Counted from the first letter of the stretch, positions 28,337-38,146 are shown. The stretch: 64,000 bases of DNA from Balneolaceae bacterium (GCA_017795005.1 CP051242.1:2504976-2568975); one strand, 5' to 3'. The notes: generated by a model not told the origin, from the sequence alone. Numbers and translations: made by a program.

Positions 28337-29257
28337 ATGAAAAACATATCAATCTTTTCACCCACACAATTCATAACAGGTAATTCATTTCAAAAAATAT
28401 TCTTTGCATTAATTACTCTGATTTCTAGTCCGATTCTTGCTCAGAATAATTTTAACACATACGAATTTGAAGCCGATACCTATTATAAAATCACCTTAAT
28501 TGATGGATCTGAATTTGTAGGTACTTTTGTTGAAAAAAATTCATCCGCCATTACAATATCAACAAGGTCACTTCCTAAGGTAGAAATACCGATTGCTCAA
28601 ATAAAATCAATTATTGTAGTAGAGCCCTCTGAGTTTAACAATGGTGAATACTGGTTCCCAAACCCAAACGCTACCCGGTATTTCTTCTCTCCTTCTGCAT
28701 TTAATTTAAAGTCTGGTGAAGGTTATTATCAAAATAGTTATCTGGTGTTTAATTCATTTAATTATGGAGTAACAGATTTCTTTTCGATTGGAGCCGGTTT
28801 TGAACTTACTTCAACATTCTCAGCCGCCGAACCTATTTTTTATTTTACTCCTAAAGTTGGGTTCGAAGTAGCTGATAACTTTAATGTAGGTGGAGGCTTA
28901 CTCTACTTAAATGCAGCAGGAGAAGCTAATCTAGGAATTACCTATGGAGTCGCAACGTACGGAAACCGAAATGATAATTTAACGCTTGGATTGGGCTGGG
29001 GCTTTTTTGAAGGAGATTTCTCCAGCAGGCCAAACATAACTATCAGCGGTATGAAGCGAATGAAACGTAAGTTTTCTCTGGTTACCGAAAACTGGTTTAT
29101 TCCCATTTATGAAGACTCTTATTACGAAGTATTATCATATGGCTTCCGTTTTTTCAGTGAAAAAATTTCGGTTGATTTAGGATTTATAAACAACAGAGAT
29201 ATAGCTGAAGGTATTCTAATAGGTGTTCCCTATGTAGATTTTGTAATCAACTTTTAA
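28337..29257 (+). CDS. Exported beta-rich protein, possible outer-membrane barrel
   Basis: I do not recognise a named family. The 306-residue protein has a signal sequence ending near ILAQNN (residue 36), then a small fold reading YYKITLIDGSEFVGTF that resembles the LSm/SH3-like strand pattern seen in Bacteroidota barrel proteins, and a C-terminal half of repeated amphipathic strands (GYYQNSYLVFN, FSIGAGFELTS, GLGWGFFEGDF) ending VDFVINF. The aromatic end fits outer-membrane insertion. Its stop lies directly against that of glgC on the other strand. Confidence 0.65.
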   Translation: MKNISIFSPTQFITGNSFQKIFFALITLISSPILAQNNFNTYEFEADTYYKITLIDGSEFVGTFVEKNSSAITISTRSLPKVEIPIAQIKSIIVVEPSEFNNGEYWFPNPNATRYFFSPSAFNLKSGEGYYQNSYLVFNSFNYGVTDFFSIGAGFELTSTFSAAEPIFYFTPKVGFEVADNFNVGGGLLYLNAAGEANLGITYGVATYGNRNDNLTLGLGWGFFEGDFSSRPNITISGMKRMKRKFSLVTENWFIPIYEDSYYEVLSYGFRFFSEKISVDLGFINNRDIAEGILIGVPYVDFVINF

Positions 29258-30541
29258 TCAACCGCTTATGCCAATAATAGTACCGTCCGGAATTACCGTA
29301 CCTTTCTTAACGATTACAATTCCATCTCTCACATAATGGTATTTATGGTCCCCATCCTCAAGATGATCGCCACCGACAATTCGCACATCGTTTCCAATAC
29401 ATACATTTTTATCAATGATACAATGACTTACGTAACATCTTTGACCAAGTCCTTTTGCAGGTTTATCGGGTGAAGCATTGTCAATAAACTCTCTGCTTTG
29501 AAAACTATCATTACCCATGATGATTGAATTTTCAACAGTAGTACCTTTTCCAATTCTGGATCGAATTCCAATAACCGATCTTACAATTCTGCTCGCCTCA
29601 ATGATACACCCTTCTGCCATAAGACAGTGCTCCATAGTGGTACCCATAATCTTAGATGCAGGAAGTAAACGAGCTCTGGTATAAATGTAATTGTCATTAT
29701 CATAAAGATTGAATTCCGGAACGGTATCAGCCAAAGCAAGATTGCAATCAAAAAATGCTTTTATTGTACCTATATCTTCCCAGTATCCACCAAATTCGTA
29801 GCTACTTACTCTTAGCCCCTCACTCAATGTTTTTGGAATAATTTCTTTACCAAAATCCGTTGCATGTGGGTTATCATCAAATAGTTTAATGAGTGTTTCC
29901 CTGTTAAAAATGTAAATACCCATTGAGGCCAGATAATGTTTCCCTTGCGATGCATAGGGCTCAGAAACATTTGATTTCCAATCTTTAAGTTCATCTAAAC
30001 TCGGTTTTTCAACAAAGCTATCAATCATACCTTCTTTGTTGGTTTTCATGATACCAAATCCAGTTGCATCGTTTGCTACTACAGGAATTGTTGCAACAGT
30101 CAGGTCAGATTTATTCTCTTTATGCCTTTCCAACATTTTACGGTAGTCCATCTGATAGAGCTGATCACCTGATAGTATCAAAACGTGCTCATAACTATGA
30201 TTTTCCATGTGGTGTATAGACTGTCTTACCGCATCTGCAGTTCCCTGAAACCACTCATAATTATCCGCAGTTTGCTCAGCGGCCAAAATATCAACGAAGC
30301 CATTACTGAATACATCAAAGTTATAGGTGTTTTTAATATGACGATTCAGAGAAGCTGAGTTAAACTGAGTAAGCACATAGATTCTTCGAATATCGGAATT
30401 CAGGCAGTTTGAAATTGGAATATCCACCAACCTGTATTTACCACCTACAGGAACAGCTGGCTTAGACCTATGATCTGTTAACGGGAACAATCGTGTTCCT
30501 CTTCCGCCACCTAATATGATTGATATAACTGAATCCTTCAT
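29258..30541 (-). CDS. glgC: Glucose-1-phosphate adenylyltransferase
   Basis: A 427-residue enzyme that makes ADP-glucose for glycogen from ATP and glucose-1-phosphate. The nucleotidyltransferase domain opens SVISIILGGGRGTRLFPLT, and the later FVEKPS and SGDQLYQMDY motifs carry metal and substrate residues. A left-handed beta-helix (hexapeptide repeats such as IIEASRIV, CIGNDVRIVGG) forms the C-terminal third. The start ATG lies directly against the glgA stop with no gap, so the two are co-translated. Cytoplasmic; often regulated by sugar-phosphate effectors in the family. Confidence 0.97.
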   Translation of the reverse strand: MKDSVISIILGGGRGTRLFPLTDHRSKPAVPVGGKYRLVDIPISNCLNSDIRRIYVLTQFNSASLNRHIKNTYNFDVFSNGFVDILAAEQTADNYEWFQGTADAVRQSIHHMENHSYEHVLILSGDQLYQMDYRKMLERHKENKSDLTVATIPVVANDATGFGIMKTNKEGMIDSFVEKPSLDELKDWKSNVSEPYASQGKHYLASMGIYIFNRETLIKLFDDNPHATDFGKEIIPKTLSEGLRVSSYEFGGYWEDIGTIKAFFDCNLALADTVPEFNLYDNDNYIYTRARLLPASKIMGTTMEHCLMAEGCIIEASRIVRSVIGIRSRIGKGTTVENSIIMGNDSFQSREFIDNASPDKPAKGLGQRCYVSHCIIDKNVCIGNDVRIVGGDHLEDGDHKYHYVRDGIVIVKKGTVIPDGTIIGISG

Positions 30542-31987
30542 TTATGCACTCTGTAATTTTAGTTGGTTATACATGTTAAAATATTCTTTCGCAGACTTAT
30601 CCCAGGAGAAATCCAGATTTACAATTTTTCTAACAACTTCCGCATGTCTTTTTGAATCTGAATATAAATCAACTGCTCTATGAATGGCATTTTCCGCTTC
30701 ATGCAGGTTAAACTCCTTAAATTTAATACCATACCCACCTTCTTCATCAAGATCAATAATAGTATCCTTCAATCCTCCAACAGCTCTTACAATGGGAACA
30801 GTTCCATAACGCATTGCATACATTTGATTTAATCCACATGGCTCAACCCTGGAAGGCATCAAAATGAAATCGGTTCCTGCATAAATTTCATGAGCCAGTT
30901 TTTCATTATACTCTAAAGTAGCATCAAAATAACCTACATGATCGTTCTCCATGCGAGTAAAAATATCATGTAAACCCGGATCGCCTGTTCCTAATAAAAC
31001 AAAGTTAACTTCTTTCTCATTATGCATGAATGTAGAAATTAGGTCAGGTAAAAGATCAGCTCCTTTTTCCCTTACAAGTCGACCAATAAATGAAATAGTG
31101 GGCAGATCAGGATTCAGTCCAAACTGCGAACAAATTTTATCTTTATTTTTCCTTTTTCCTGCTTTTACCCCTCTTTTTGTGAAATTTATATCCAGAAGTG
31201 GGTCTGTTACAGGATCCCATACTTCGGCGTCCATCCCATTTACAATTCCAACTGATTTTGATTTCTCCTGGGCGAATAAAAATTCCAATCCGTTACTATT
31301 TGTACTCAGCTCATCCATATAACTTTGAGATACAGTAGAAATTTTCCAAGCACATTTTAATGCTGATCCCAATGAGTTCAATCTGCCATCCCAATCCAAA
31401 AGTCCCAACTTAGAATGATCAAAATCAGGCAACATATGATGCCTGTCCAAATCATGCTGTCCATGATATTCTGCATTATGAACTGTAATGATCGAAGGAA
31501 TCTCGGAAAGGCTTTCATATCGGTAACAATTAGAAAGCATGAAAGGAATTAATCCGGTATGATGATCATGACAATGAACAATATCCGGTTTTTCTTCCCG
31601 ATTCAGAATCCATTCCAACGCACCAATCTGAAAACTTAGAAAACGCTCAAATTCATCCCAATATCCATGACCCGACCATGGATCGATATACACACCCGGT
31701 CTATCTAGTCTACCAGGTACATCAACCACATAAAGTGGGAATCCCAATGGATCATTTTCTACTTTTAATATTTTGAATCCAAAGTATTCATGTCCCAAAC
31801 GTGCATCACTTTCCCATATAATTTCATAATCCTGAGATTCGAGCCAGTTTGTTTTGTATTTGGGCATAATTACTTCACATGATTCTCCTAATTTATTCAG
31901 GTATTTTGGTAATGCTCCGACAACATCCCCTAATCCTCCTGCTTTTGCAGCAGGATAACATTCCGCACTTAAATGAGTAATATGCAT
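30542..31987 (-). CDS. glgA: Glycogen synthase (GT5)
   Basis: A 481-residue glycosyltransferase that adds ADP-glucose units to a growing alpha-1,4-glucan. It begins MHITHLSAECYPAAKAGGLGDVVG, containing the KAGGLGDV loop that binds ADP-glucose. IVHCHDHHTG, TVHNAEYHGQ, FIGRLVREKGAD and MPSRVEPCGLNQMYAMRYG are GT5/GT-B signatures; Glu in the last motif is the conserved catalytic-site residue. It is the first gene of the glgA-glgC pair on the minus strand. An inverted repeat lies just upstream in the 139-bp region shared with a divergent ABC operon. Confidence 0.97.
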   Translation of the reverse strand: MHITHLSAECYPAAKAGGLGDVVGALPKYLNKLGESCEVIMPKYKTNWLESQDYEIIWESDARLGHEYFGFKILKVENDPLGFPLYVVDVPGRLDRPGVYIDPWSGHGYWDEFERFLSFQIGALEWILNREEKPDIVHCHDHHTGLIPFMLSNCYRYESLSEIPSIITVHNAEYHGQHDLDRHHMLPDFDHSKLGLLDWDGRLNSLGSALKCAWKISTVSQSYMDELSTNSNGLEFLFAQEKSKSVGIVNGMDAEVWDPVTDPLLDINFTKRGVKAGKRKNKDKICSQFGLNPDLPTISFIGRLVREKGADLLPDLISTFMHNEKEVNFVLLGTGDPGLHDIFTRMENDHVGYFDATLEYNEKLAHEIYAGTDFILMPSRVEPCGLNQMYAMRYGTVPIVRAVGGLKDTIIDLDEEGGYGIKFKEFNLHEAENAIHRAVDLYSDSKRHAEVVRKIVNLDFSWDKSAKEYFNMYNQLKLQSA

Positions 31988-32126
31988 TTATATAGAAAAA
32001 TTTTTTTCCGTTTGTAATAACTCTGATATTATTACAACAAATAAGAAAAGTTTGTACTTGTTGCAAAACTTAAAATCAGTTTCTATTAAATTTTAACTTC
32101 GCTTAAAACTAAAATAACAAAGAAGT

Positions 32127-33044
32127 ATGGTCATCATCAAAGTAGAGAATGTTACTAAAGCATTTGGTAGCAATATTGCGGTAAATGATGTGAGCTTTGA
32201 AGTTGAAAAAGGTCGGATTTTTGGTTTACTGGGTCCTAACGGAGCCGGGAAAACTACAACGATTCGAATGATCAACAACATCCTTGCACCAGATTCCGGT
32301 CAAATTACCATTAATGGACATATAGCAAGTCCACTTACCCAGAAAATGATTGGTTACATGCCCGAAGAACGTGGTTTGTACAAAAAAATGAAAGTAGGAG
32401 AACAACTACTTTATCTTACACAACTAAAGGGAATGAAAACATCAGAAGCTAAAAAAGCGATAGATTTTTGGCTTGAACGCTTTGAAGCTTCAGACTGGAA
32501 AAAGAAAGAACTCGGAGAACTTTCTAAAGGAATGTCCCAAAAGATTCAGTTCATTGCCACGATTGCTCATAATCCGGATATCTATATTTTTGATGAACCT
32601 TTTTCCGGGCTTGATCCAATAAACAGCGAAACTCTTAAAGAGGTCATAATTGAATTAAAAAATCAGGGCAAAACCATTTTATTTTCTACCCATCGAATGG
32701 AACAGGTAGAACAAATGTGTGATGATATCTGTCTTTTCAACCGGGGAAAAGCAGTACTTCAGGGAAGTCTCAGAGAAGTAAAGGCTTCTTTTGGTGAAAA
32801 TACTATAAATCTTGAATTTGAAGGTGATGGATCATTTCTCGATAAACTCACCGACGTTCGAATCAATAACAGATCTACTAATTTCGCAGAAATAAGAGTG
32901 TTAAACGGTCAATCAATGCAGGATATCTTAAAACTGGCTATGGAACATGCTGAAATTCATAAGTTTGAACGAGTTCAGCCATCCTTGAATGAAATCTTCA
33001 TCTCAACTGTGGGTGAAGACAATATCAAAAACGAGGAGGCTTAA
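32127..33044 (+). CDS. ABC exporter ATPase, NatA-like
   Basis: A 305-residue cytoplasmic ATPase. Walker A is GPNGAGKTT (36-44), the signature is LSKGMSQK, and Walker B is IYIFDEPFSGLDP, followed by a conserved H in STHRMEQ. A C-terminal extension of about 80 residues (ending VGEDNIKNEEA) is typical of the NatA/ABC-2 exporter branch. The next gene starts 2 bp later and encodes its permease. Na+ or drug export is the family's usual assignment; the substrate is not determined here. Confidence 0.93.
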   Translation: MVIIKVENVTKAFGSNIAVNDVSFEVEKGRIFGLLGPNGAGKTTTIRMINNILAPDSGQITINGHIASPLTQKMIGYMPEERGLYKKMKVGEQLLYLTQLKGMKTSEAKKAIDFWLERFEASDWKKKELGELSKGMSQKIQFIATIAHNPDIYIFDEPFSGLDPINSETLKEVIIELKNQGKTILFSTHRMEQVEQMCDDICLFNRGKAVLQGSLREVKASFGENTINLEFEGDGSFLDKLTDVRINNRSTNFAEIRVLNGQSMQDILKLAMEHAEIHKFERVQPSLNEIFISTVGEDNIKNEEA

Positions 33045-33046
33045 TC

Positions 33047-34348
33047 ATGGACCTGAATAAAATACTACTCGTTTTAAAACGTGAATATTTAACACGTGTT
33101 CGCACCAAGGCTTTTATCCTTTCTACTCTACTTACTCCACTTGTATTTATTGCATTCTTAGCAATTGTGGTATTTGTAACCATTTCAGATAATGAAGTAA
33201 AAAAAACAGTTGGTGTAATTGATGAAACAGGTGTTCTGTTTGAAAGACTTATTGAAATCGACAGTCTTCGGTATCAGGATGTAAGTTATCTTTCTATAGA
33301 TACCGTCCGTGCAAATGTGTTGGCGGGCGAAATTGATGGATATGTAATACTTAGTAATTCATTCATTGATTCTTCCGAAAGTCCTACTCTGGTATATGGT
33401 GGTAGTGGCGGACTAAGCTTTATAGATTCCATTCAGGATAATCTCCGAGAAGTAGTACGTGAGGAACGCCTTTCCAGAAGCCAGGTTTCTCCTGAAGTGC
33501 GGGAAATTTTTGAATCGCGTCCACGACTTAAATCAGTTAAGCTTACTGAAGAAGGTGAAGAAGAAGATAATGCAGTATTTGGAGCAGCATTTGGCTTTAT
33601 TCTTGGACTTCTGATATTTATTGGAGTATTCGGATATGGAGCATTATTAATGAGAGGTGTTATTGAAGAAAAGACCAATCGAATTGTAGAAGTAATTGCC
33701 TCTTCAATCAAACCAATTGAGTTAATGCTTGGTAAGCTATTTGGAATCCTTGCATTGGCAGTAACTCAATTTGGAGTTTGGATTGCTTCATACATTGGAC
33801 TTTCTATTCTTGCTGCACCGGTAGCCGCAATGATCGTAGAAGCACAAATGCGCAATCTTCCTGAAGAGGCCAGGTCAGCTGCAGCAAGTGAAGCTTTTGA
33901 TCCTTCAGCATTAGAACAATTCATAGTAGAACCAAGCATTTTCCTTTACTTTTTCCTTTTCTTCTTTATAGGATTTTTGATTTATGCAGGGATATTTGCG
34001 GCAATTGGTTCAGCAGTTGACTCGGAACAGGATACTCAACAATTCATGTTACCGGTTATGGCACCTATTATGATCGGTTATTTCCTGAACCTGAGAGTAA
34101 TGGAAAACCCTGATTCAACGATATCAACAATTGCCTCCCTCTTCCCGTTAACGGCACCTATAAATATGATATCCAGAATCGCAGCGACAGAAGTTCCCTT
34201 CTGGCAAATAGGTCTTTCACTGTTACTTATGATTGGGACTTTTGCAGGGTTGATGTGGCTGGCCGCAAAAATCTATCGCGTCGGAATTCTAATGTATGGT
34301 AAAAAGCCTTCTTATAAAGAACTTGCTAAATGGATTAAGCAAGGATAA
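33047..34348 (+). CDS. ABC-2 type permease, NatB-like
   Basis: A 433-residue inner-membrane protein. An N-terminal membrane segment (about 23-47) is followed by a large soluble domain (about 50-170) and then six hydrophobic segments, the standard NatB layout. The motif GVIEEKTNRIVEVIASSIKP is the ABC-2 coupling sequence. It pairs with the ATPase just upstream. The gene ends beside a 32-bp perfect palindrome. Confidence 0.92.
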   Translation: MDLNKILLVLKREYLTRVRTKAFILSTLLTPLVFIAFLAIVVFVTISDNEVKKTVGVIDETGVLFERLIEIDSLRYQDVSYLSIDTVRANVLAGEIDGYVILSNSFIDSSESPTLVYGGSGGLSFIDSIQDNLREVVREERLSRSQVSPEVREIFESRPRLKSVKLTEEGEEEDNAVFGAAFGFILGLLIFIGVFGYGALLMRGVIEEKTNRIVEVIASSIKPIELMLGKLFGILALAVTQFGVWIASYIGLSILAAPVAAMIVEAQMRNLPEEARSAAASEAFDPSALEQFIVEPSIFLYFFLFFFIGFLIYAGIFAAIGSAVDSEQDTQQFMLPVMAPIMIGYFLNLRVMENPDSTISTIASLFPLTAPINMISRIAATEVPFWQIGLSLLLMIGTFAGLMWLAAKIYRVGILMYGKKPSYKELAKWIKQG

Positions 34349-34355
34349 ATAATCT

Positions 34356-34387
34356 CAGTAAGATCGTTGCATGCAACGATCTTACTG
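34356..34387. terminator. Perfect 32-bp palindrome between convergent genes
   Basis: The sequence from C34356 to G87 is self-complementary over all 32 bases, centred on GCATGC. There is no loop other than the centre bases and no strong T-run. It separates the ABC permease from the convergent M1-like gene, so a bidirectional termination or attenuation hairpin is likely. The core CGTTGCATGCAACG resembles palindromes reported widely in intergenic DNA of this phylum, which is a recollection, not a search. Confidence 0.7.
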
Positions 34388-34409
34388 GTTTATGCCAAAT
34401 ACGGCGATA

Positions 34410-36719
34410 TTAATTCGATAATTTCTCTAGTAGATTATCAACTTTAATTAACACACGGGCATCAAATTCATTCCGCTCAACGGAGCTGAGAATATCGAAA
34501 GCTTCGGATGCGCGGAATAACCGATAACCGCTTAACGATTCATATCTAATTCTTGGATCCCTATCCTCTAGAAGGTTAATAAGTCTTCCTTTCCAGTTTT
34601 CCGGGTTCGAATCGTTTATTATTAAAAATTGAAGAGCTTTTTTTCTGATTGAATAGGAATAAGAATTAGTTAGATAATCTTCAGCGATAGAAACAAATAC
34701 AGAAGAAGTGTCGGGATCCGGATAATTTTCTAAAATTGTTAAGGTTTTAAATCCTGTGCTATCTATCCTCTGTAGTCTTCTCGCCAATGATATTAACTCT
34801 TCACCGGTCACAACTTCAGCGAAACTTGTTAAAGCTAGCTTAAAAATCTCCTCATTTTGAGCTCTTAGCACATTCGAACGAATTGAACTAATAACCATAT
34901 CATTACCAGGATAATTGGTTAATGCAGTAAGAGATGCTCTTTTGATCTCCAAATCATCTGAACTCAATGAATTAATAAACATCTGCTCAGTTCCGGTAGC
35001 TCCATCCGTTATTTTTGCCATAGTCAAAAGCAGTTCAGCTCGGACTTCTGGATTTTCCTCAAATGATAACACATCATTTAAGGCAAGCTGGAGATCGGGG
35101 TTTCCTCCATGATCTGAAAGTAATGTCGCAGCCATCTTTCGATCTTCTGCATTTGTACTCCTTAATTGATTTAGTAAAAAGAAAAGCGGCATTTCAAAGA
35201 TTTCGACCTGATTCAAAGAGATACTTTCTCCGTCGAAACTAATATACTCGACCGAAGGTGTTAGTTCGATAGAAAGAGTATCAATTTCACCGGTAAAACT
35301 AAGTTCATGGGCGACAGAATTATCAAAAGTAAATTCTTTCATAATTAGGCTATACAAAGGTGACCCATCTCCACTTTGCAGTTCAAAAATAAGATTCAGG
35401 TTTGAACTAACTTCATCATATTGTGCCTTAAGAGAATACTTTGTTTCCAGTGCACTTTCTTTTTCTTTCAAAGAAAAGTTTTCAGGTGTAACATCATGCC
35501 ATGAAATTCCGGTTTCATCATACCAAAAGTCTGCAAAATCATTGAAACTGGTGATACCCTTTTCTTCTCTGATTAACTCAGGCAATGAAGTTTTAACGGT
35601 TTCTTGAAACAGTTCAGATTTTTTTTGAAAAGATTGCTGCCATAAGTTCCAGGAATGAACAGTGTTCAAAGAATCAGAATTTTCAATCAAAAAGGGTTCG
35701 TTATGTATTGCGAAATGAAGAGTTGTTCTCATCAATTCTTCTCCAGCATGATCAAAGTCGAAGAATTGCTCATTTCTTACATACTCACCAAGCCATTGAC
35801 TGTAGATTCCTCTTTTTAGCTGATTCGAAAAAGACCCCATATTCTCATACAGAAAAATCGTTCCGGAACCATGGGTTCTCTCTTCCCAATAGTTATCGGA
35901 AAGAATAACAATGTTCAGCCCCTTCCACGGATATTCCATAGACAGAACTTTTTCTACGTCTTTCTTGAGTTGAGAAGCTTCCCTAATTAAGGAAGTTCGT
36001 ACCTCTTCAGAAACTTTCACTTGTGAGCTGAATAAACGTACTGTTGTTAAACCGGAAGTGACCTCAGAAATAAGAAAATCTCCCATAGCAAAGCCAAGTC
36101 CAGTAACAGGAATAGGCACATCGGAAGTGTAATGAATTTTCTTTCTGTTTCCAGCCTGAGCCTCATCATTTACAAAATCCCCATTGAATAAAACCTCGTA
36201 TTCATATGGAATTGAAATATGAGCCTCAAAAGTTAATTCATTCCGAGGGTGATCAAATACCGGGAACCAATGGCGATGAGCAAGAGGGTTTTTAGAAGAC
36301 CAAAAATTCCCTTCATGATCCTTATACAATCCAAAACTGGAATTTGATTGCCAGGTAACAGCAATCTCAAACTCCTGATCTTTTATTGATGAATCAGGCA
36401 GTATAATGATCAGACTCTCTCCTTCCAGCTTATAATCTGCTTCCATTTGATCAATGAGTACTCCATCAATCGCTGACTCTTCTGTAAATAAGACAAGCTG
36501 AGTTTGACCATCAATTTTAGGATTCACTGAATATGTGACTACTCCCCGGGCAAGATTCAACTCAGGTTCAAGCCTGATTTCCAAATCCATATGTTCAAAA
36601 TCAAATGGTTGCTCAGGATATGATGGGTAATCAAACGGAGGGACATCTTCACAGTTCTGAACTACTGCAAAAATCAGAGATATTAACCCTAAAGAATAAC
36701 GAAAGAACGTTCTGATCAT
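34410..36719 (-). CDS. M1-aminopeptidase-like protein, catalytically degenerate, with HEAT-like repeats
   Basis: A 769-residue exported protein, possibly a lipoprotein (hydrophobic N terminus, VVQNCED). Residues about 40-230 follow the N-terminal saddle domain of M1 peptidases (HMDLEIRLEPE..., HRHWFPVFDHP), but the active site is lost: where HExxH(W.G) is expected, the sequence reads RGIYSQWLGEY, without histidines and without the glutamate ligand, and the GxMEN loop is replaced by HGSGTIFLYENMG. From about 520 onward the sequence is helical, with HEAT-like repeats (LLSDHGGNPDLQLAL, LLTMAKITDG, SLTALTNYPGND). A role as a binding scaffold rather than an enzyme is inferred. Confidence 0.8.
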   Translation of the reverse strand: MIRTFFRYSLGLISLIFAVVQNCEDVPPFDYPSYPEQPFDFEHMDLEIRLEPELNLARGVVTYSVNPKIDGQTQLVLFTEESAIDGVLIDQMEADYKLEGESLIIILPDSSIKDQEFEIAVTWQSNSSFGLYKDHEGNFWSSKNPLAHRHWFPVFDHPRNELTFEAHISIPYEYEVLFNGDFVNDEAQAGNRKKIHYTSDVPIPVTGLGFAMGDFLISEVTSGLTTVRLFSSQVKVSEEVRTSLIREASQLKKDVEKVLSMEYPWKGLNIVILSDNYWEERTHGSGTIFLYENMGSFSNQLKRGIYSQWLGEYVRNEQFFDFDHAGEELMRTTLHFAIHNEPFLIENSDSLNTVHSWNLWQQSFQKKSELFQETVKTSLPELIREEKGITSFNDFADFWYDETGISWHDVTPENFSLKEKESALETKYSLKAQYDEVSSNLNLIFELQSGDGSPLYSLIMKEFTFDNSVAHELSFTGEIDTLSIELTPSVEYISFDGESISLNQVEIFEMPLFFLLNQLRSTNAEDRKMAATLLSDHGGNPDLQLALNDVLSFEENPEVRAELLLTMAKITDGATGTEQMFINSLSSDDLEIKRASLTALTNYPGNDMVISSIRSNVLRAQNEEIFKLALTSFAEVVTGEELISLARRLQRIDSTGFKTLTILENYPDPDTSSVFVSIAEDYLTNSYSYSIRKKALQFLIINDSNPENWKGRLINLLEDRDPRIRYESLSGYRLFRASEAFDILSSVERNEFDARVLIKVDNLLEKLSN

Positions 36720-36722
36720 ATA

Positions 36723-37496
36723 TTATTTGTGTGCGTCAAAAATTGCTTTTACCTGAAGATATAATGCCTTATTTGTTGAAAACCCGTTTCCAGAATGGAT
36801 GGTTTCCTCACCATTTGTATCACTAAAGATTCCACCAGATTCTTTTAACACGGGTAATAACGCTGCAGCATCCCAAATGTTGAGAATTGGGTCAAACATC
36901 ACATCGGCTCTACCAATTGCCACCATCATGTGTCCATAGGCATCACCCCAGGTTCTGTGTAGTTTGGTTTTCGCCATAAGTTCCTGAAACTGAGGTTCCA
37001 TTCCACAATCCTGAAATCTCTTAATTTCAGTAACCAACAGAGTTGCATCTTTCAGCTCTGATGTATTTCTAACCTGACATGGTTTTCCATTCAAGGTCGC
37101 CCCAATTCCTATACCTGCAGCACAAAGTTCATCAAGCGCAGGAGCATTGATAATCCCAACAACTGGTTCATTATCGATCATTATACCAATCAACGTGGTA
37201 TAGAAAGGCACTCCATGGATAAAGGATTTTGTACCATCAATAGGATCTAACACCCATTGAATATTACTTTCTTCATTCGTTCGTCCATATTCCTCACCAA
37301 TGATTCCATGATCAGGGTATCGCTTGAGAATTTCTTCCCGAATGATTTGCTCTGTTTCGCGATCTGCAATGGTTACTGGAGAATCATCGGCTTTGCTTAT
37401 AACTTCAAAATCCTTTTTAAAATAGTTGAGAGTATGTTTACCCCCGATCGTCGCAATTTCTATTGCTGCGTTAAGCAACTCTTTGATGTCAGCCAT
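36723..37496 (-). CDS. hisN: Inositol-monophosphatase-family phosphatase, HisN-like
   Basis: A 257-residue Mg2+-dependent phosphatase. The metal ligands are E68 or E69 (GIIGEEYG), D84 and D87 (WVLDPIDGTKSF) and D208 (NIWDAAAL), all in the standard order. The sequence WGDAYGHMMVAIGRADVMFDP matches the HisN histidinol-phosphatase branch better than the plain inositol type, because of the GDAYG loop. It could make histidinol from histidinol phosphate, but no other his genes are near, so the exact substrate is uncertain. It lies 3 bp upstream of the M1-like gene on the same strand. Confidence 0.85.
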   Translation of the reverse strand: MADIKELLNAAIEIATIGGKHTLNYFKKDFEVISKADDSPVTIADRETEQIIREEILKRYPDHGIIGEEYGRTNEESNIQWVLDPIDGTKSFIHGVPFYTTLIGIMIDNEPVVGIINAPALDELCAAGIGIGATLNGKPCQVRNTSELKDATLLVTEIKRFQDCGMEPQFQELMAKTKLHRTWGDAYGHMMVAIGRADVMFDPILNIWDAAALLPVLKESGGIFSDTNGEETIHSGNGFSTNKALYLQVKAIFDAHK

Positions 37497-37550
37497 GTTT
37501 TAATGTATTTTCGATGTTGATGTAAGTGAGTTTAATATTGAAAATCATCT

Positions 37551-38144
37551 ATGAAAGGCGGAAAGATAACTATCCTTATTTTGGGTGTTCTGTATTTGTG
37601 TACAGGAACTGAACTTTCCATTGCCCGTCAAACTAATAATGTTTCATTCTTCATTAATGAGGACAGTAAATTAAGAATTAATGGCACATCAAATGTGAAT
37701 GATTTTGAATGTTTTTATAATGCGCCAATCTCATCTGATTCTGTATTTCAATCTGTTACTTTTGGTGATTCCTTGTTTTTTGAAGGCAAGCCTATCCAGT
37801 TTAAAACAAGCTCGTTCGATTGTGGTAAGCGAGCGATAAACCGGGATCTTCAAAAAACCTTGAAAGCAGATGATTTCCCTTTTATGGAGTTGTCTATTAA
37901 GACCGCCGAAATTGCAGACTCAGTCCCCTTTTCTTCAGATTTAAGGGTAAGTATCGCCGGCAAAACAAATATCCGCCCAGTTACAATAACAGCCTATTCT
38001 TCTTCTGATTCTAAGATCACATTTTCCGGGAATGGCCAAATACTGTTAACCGATTTTGGATTAGAACCTCCTACAGCTTTATTCGGCTTGGTAAAAGTAA
38101 ATGATGAGATCGAAATAAACTTTGAATTGAGCATCGAGCTATAA
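37551..38144 (+). CDS. YceI-family periplasmic protein
   Basis: A 197-residue exported lipocalin-like protein; the signal peptide ends near ARQTNN (residue 25). LRINGTSNVNDFEC, FKTSSFDCGKRAINRDLQKTLKADDFPFMELSI and the end LLTDFGLEPPTALFGLVKVNDEIEINF match YceI. Known members bind long isoprenoid or fatty chains. It is divergent from the HisN gene. A second YceI gene lies on the opposite strand on the other side of a porin-like gene, so the three may work together. Confidence 0.85.
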   Translation: MKGGKITILILGVLYLCTGTELSIARQTNNVSFFINEDSKLRINGTSNVNDFECFYNAPISSDSVFQSVTFGDSLFFEGKPIQFKTSSFDCGKRAINRDLQKTLKADDFPFMELSIKTAEIADSVPFSSDLRVSIAGKTNIRPVTITAYSSSDSKITFSGNGQILLTDFGLEPPTALFGLVKVNDEIEINFELSIEL

Positions 38145-38146
38145 AA

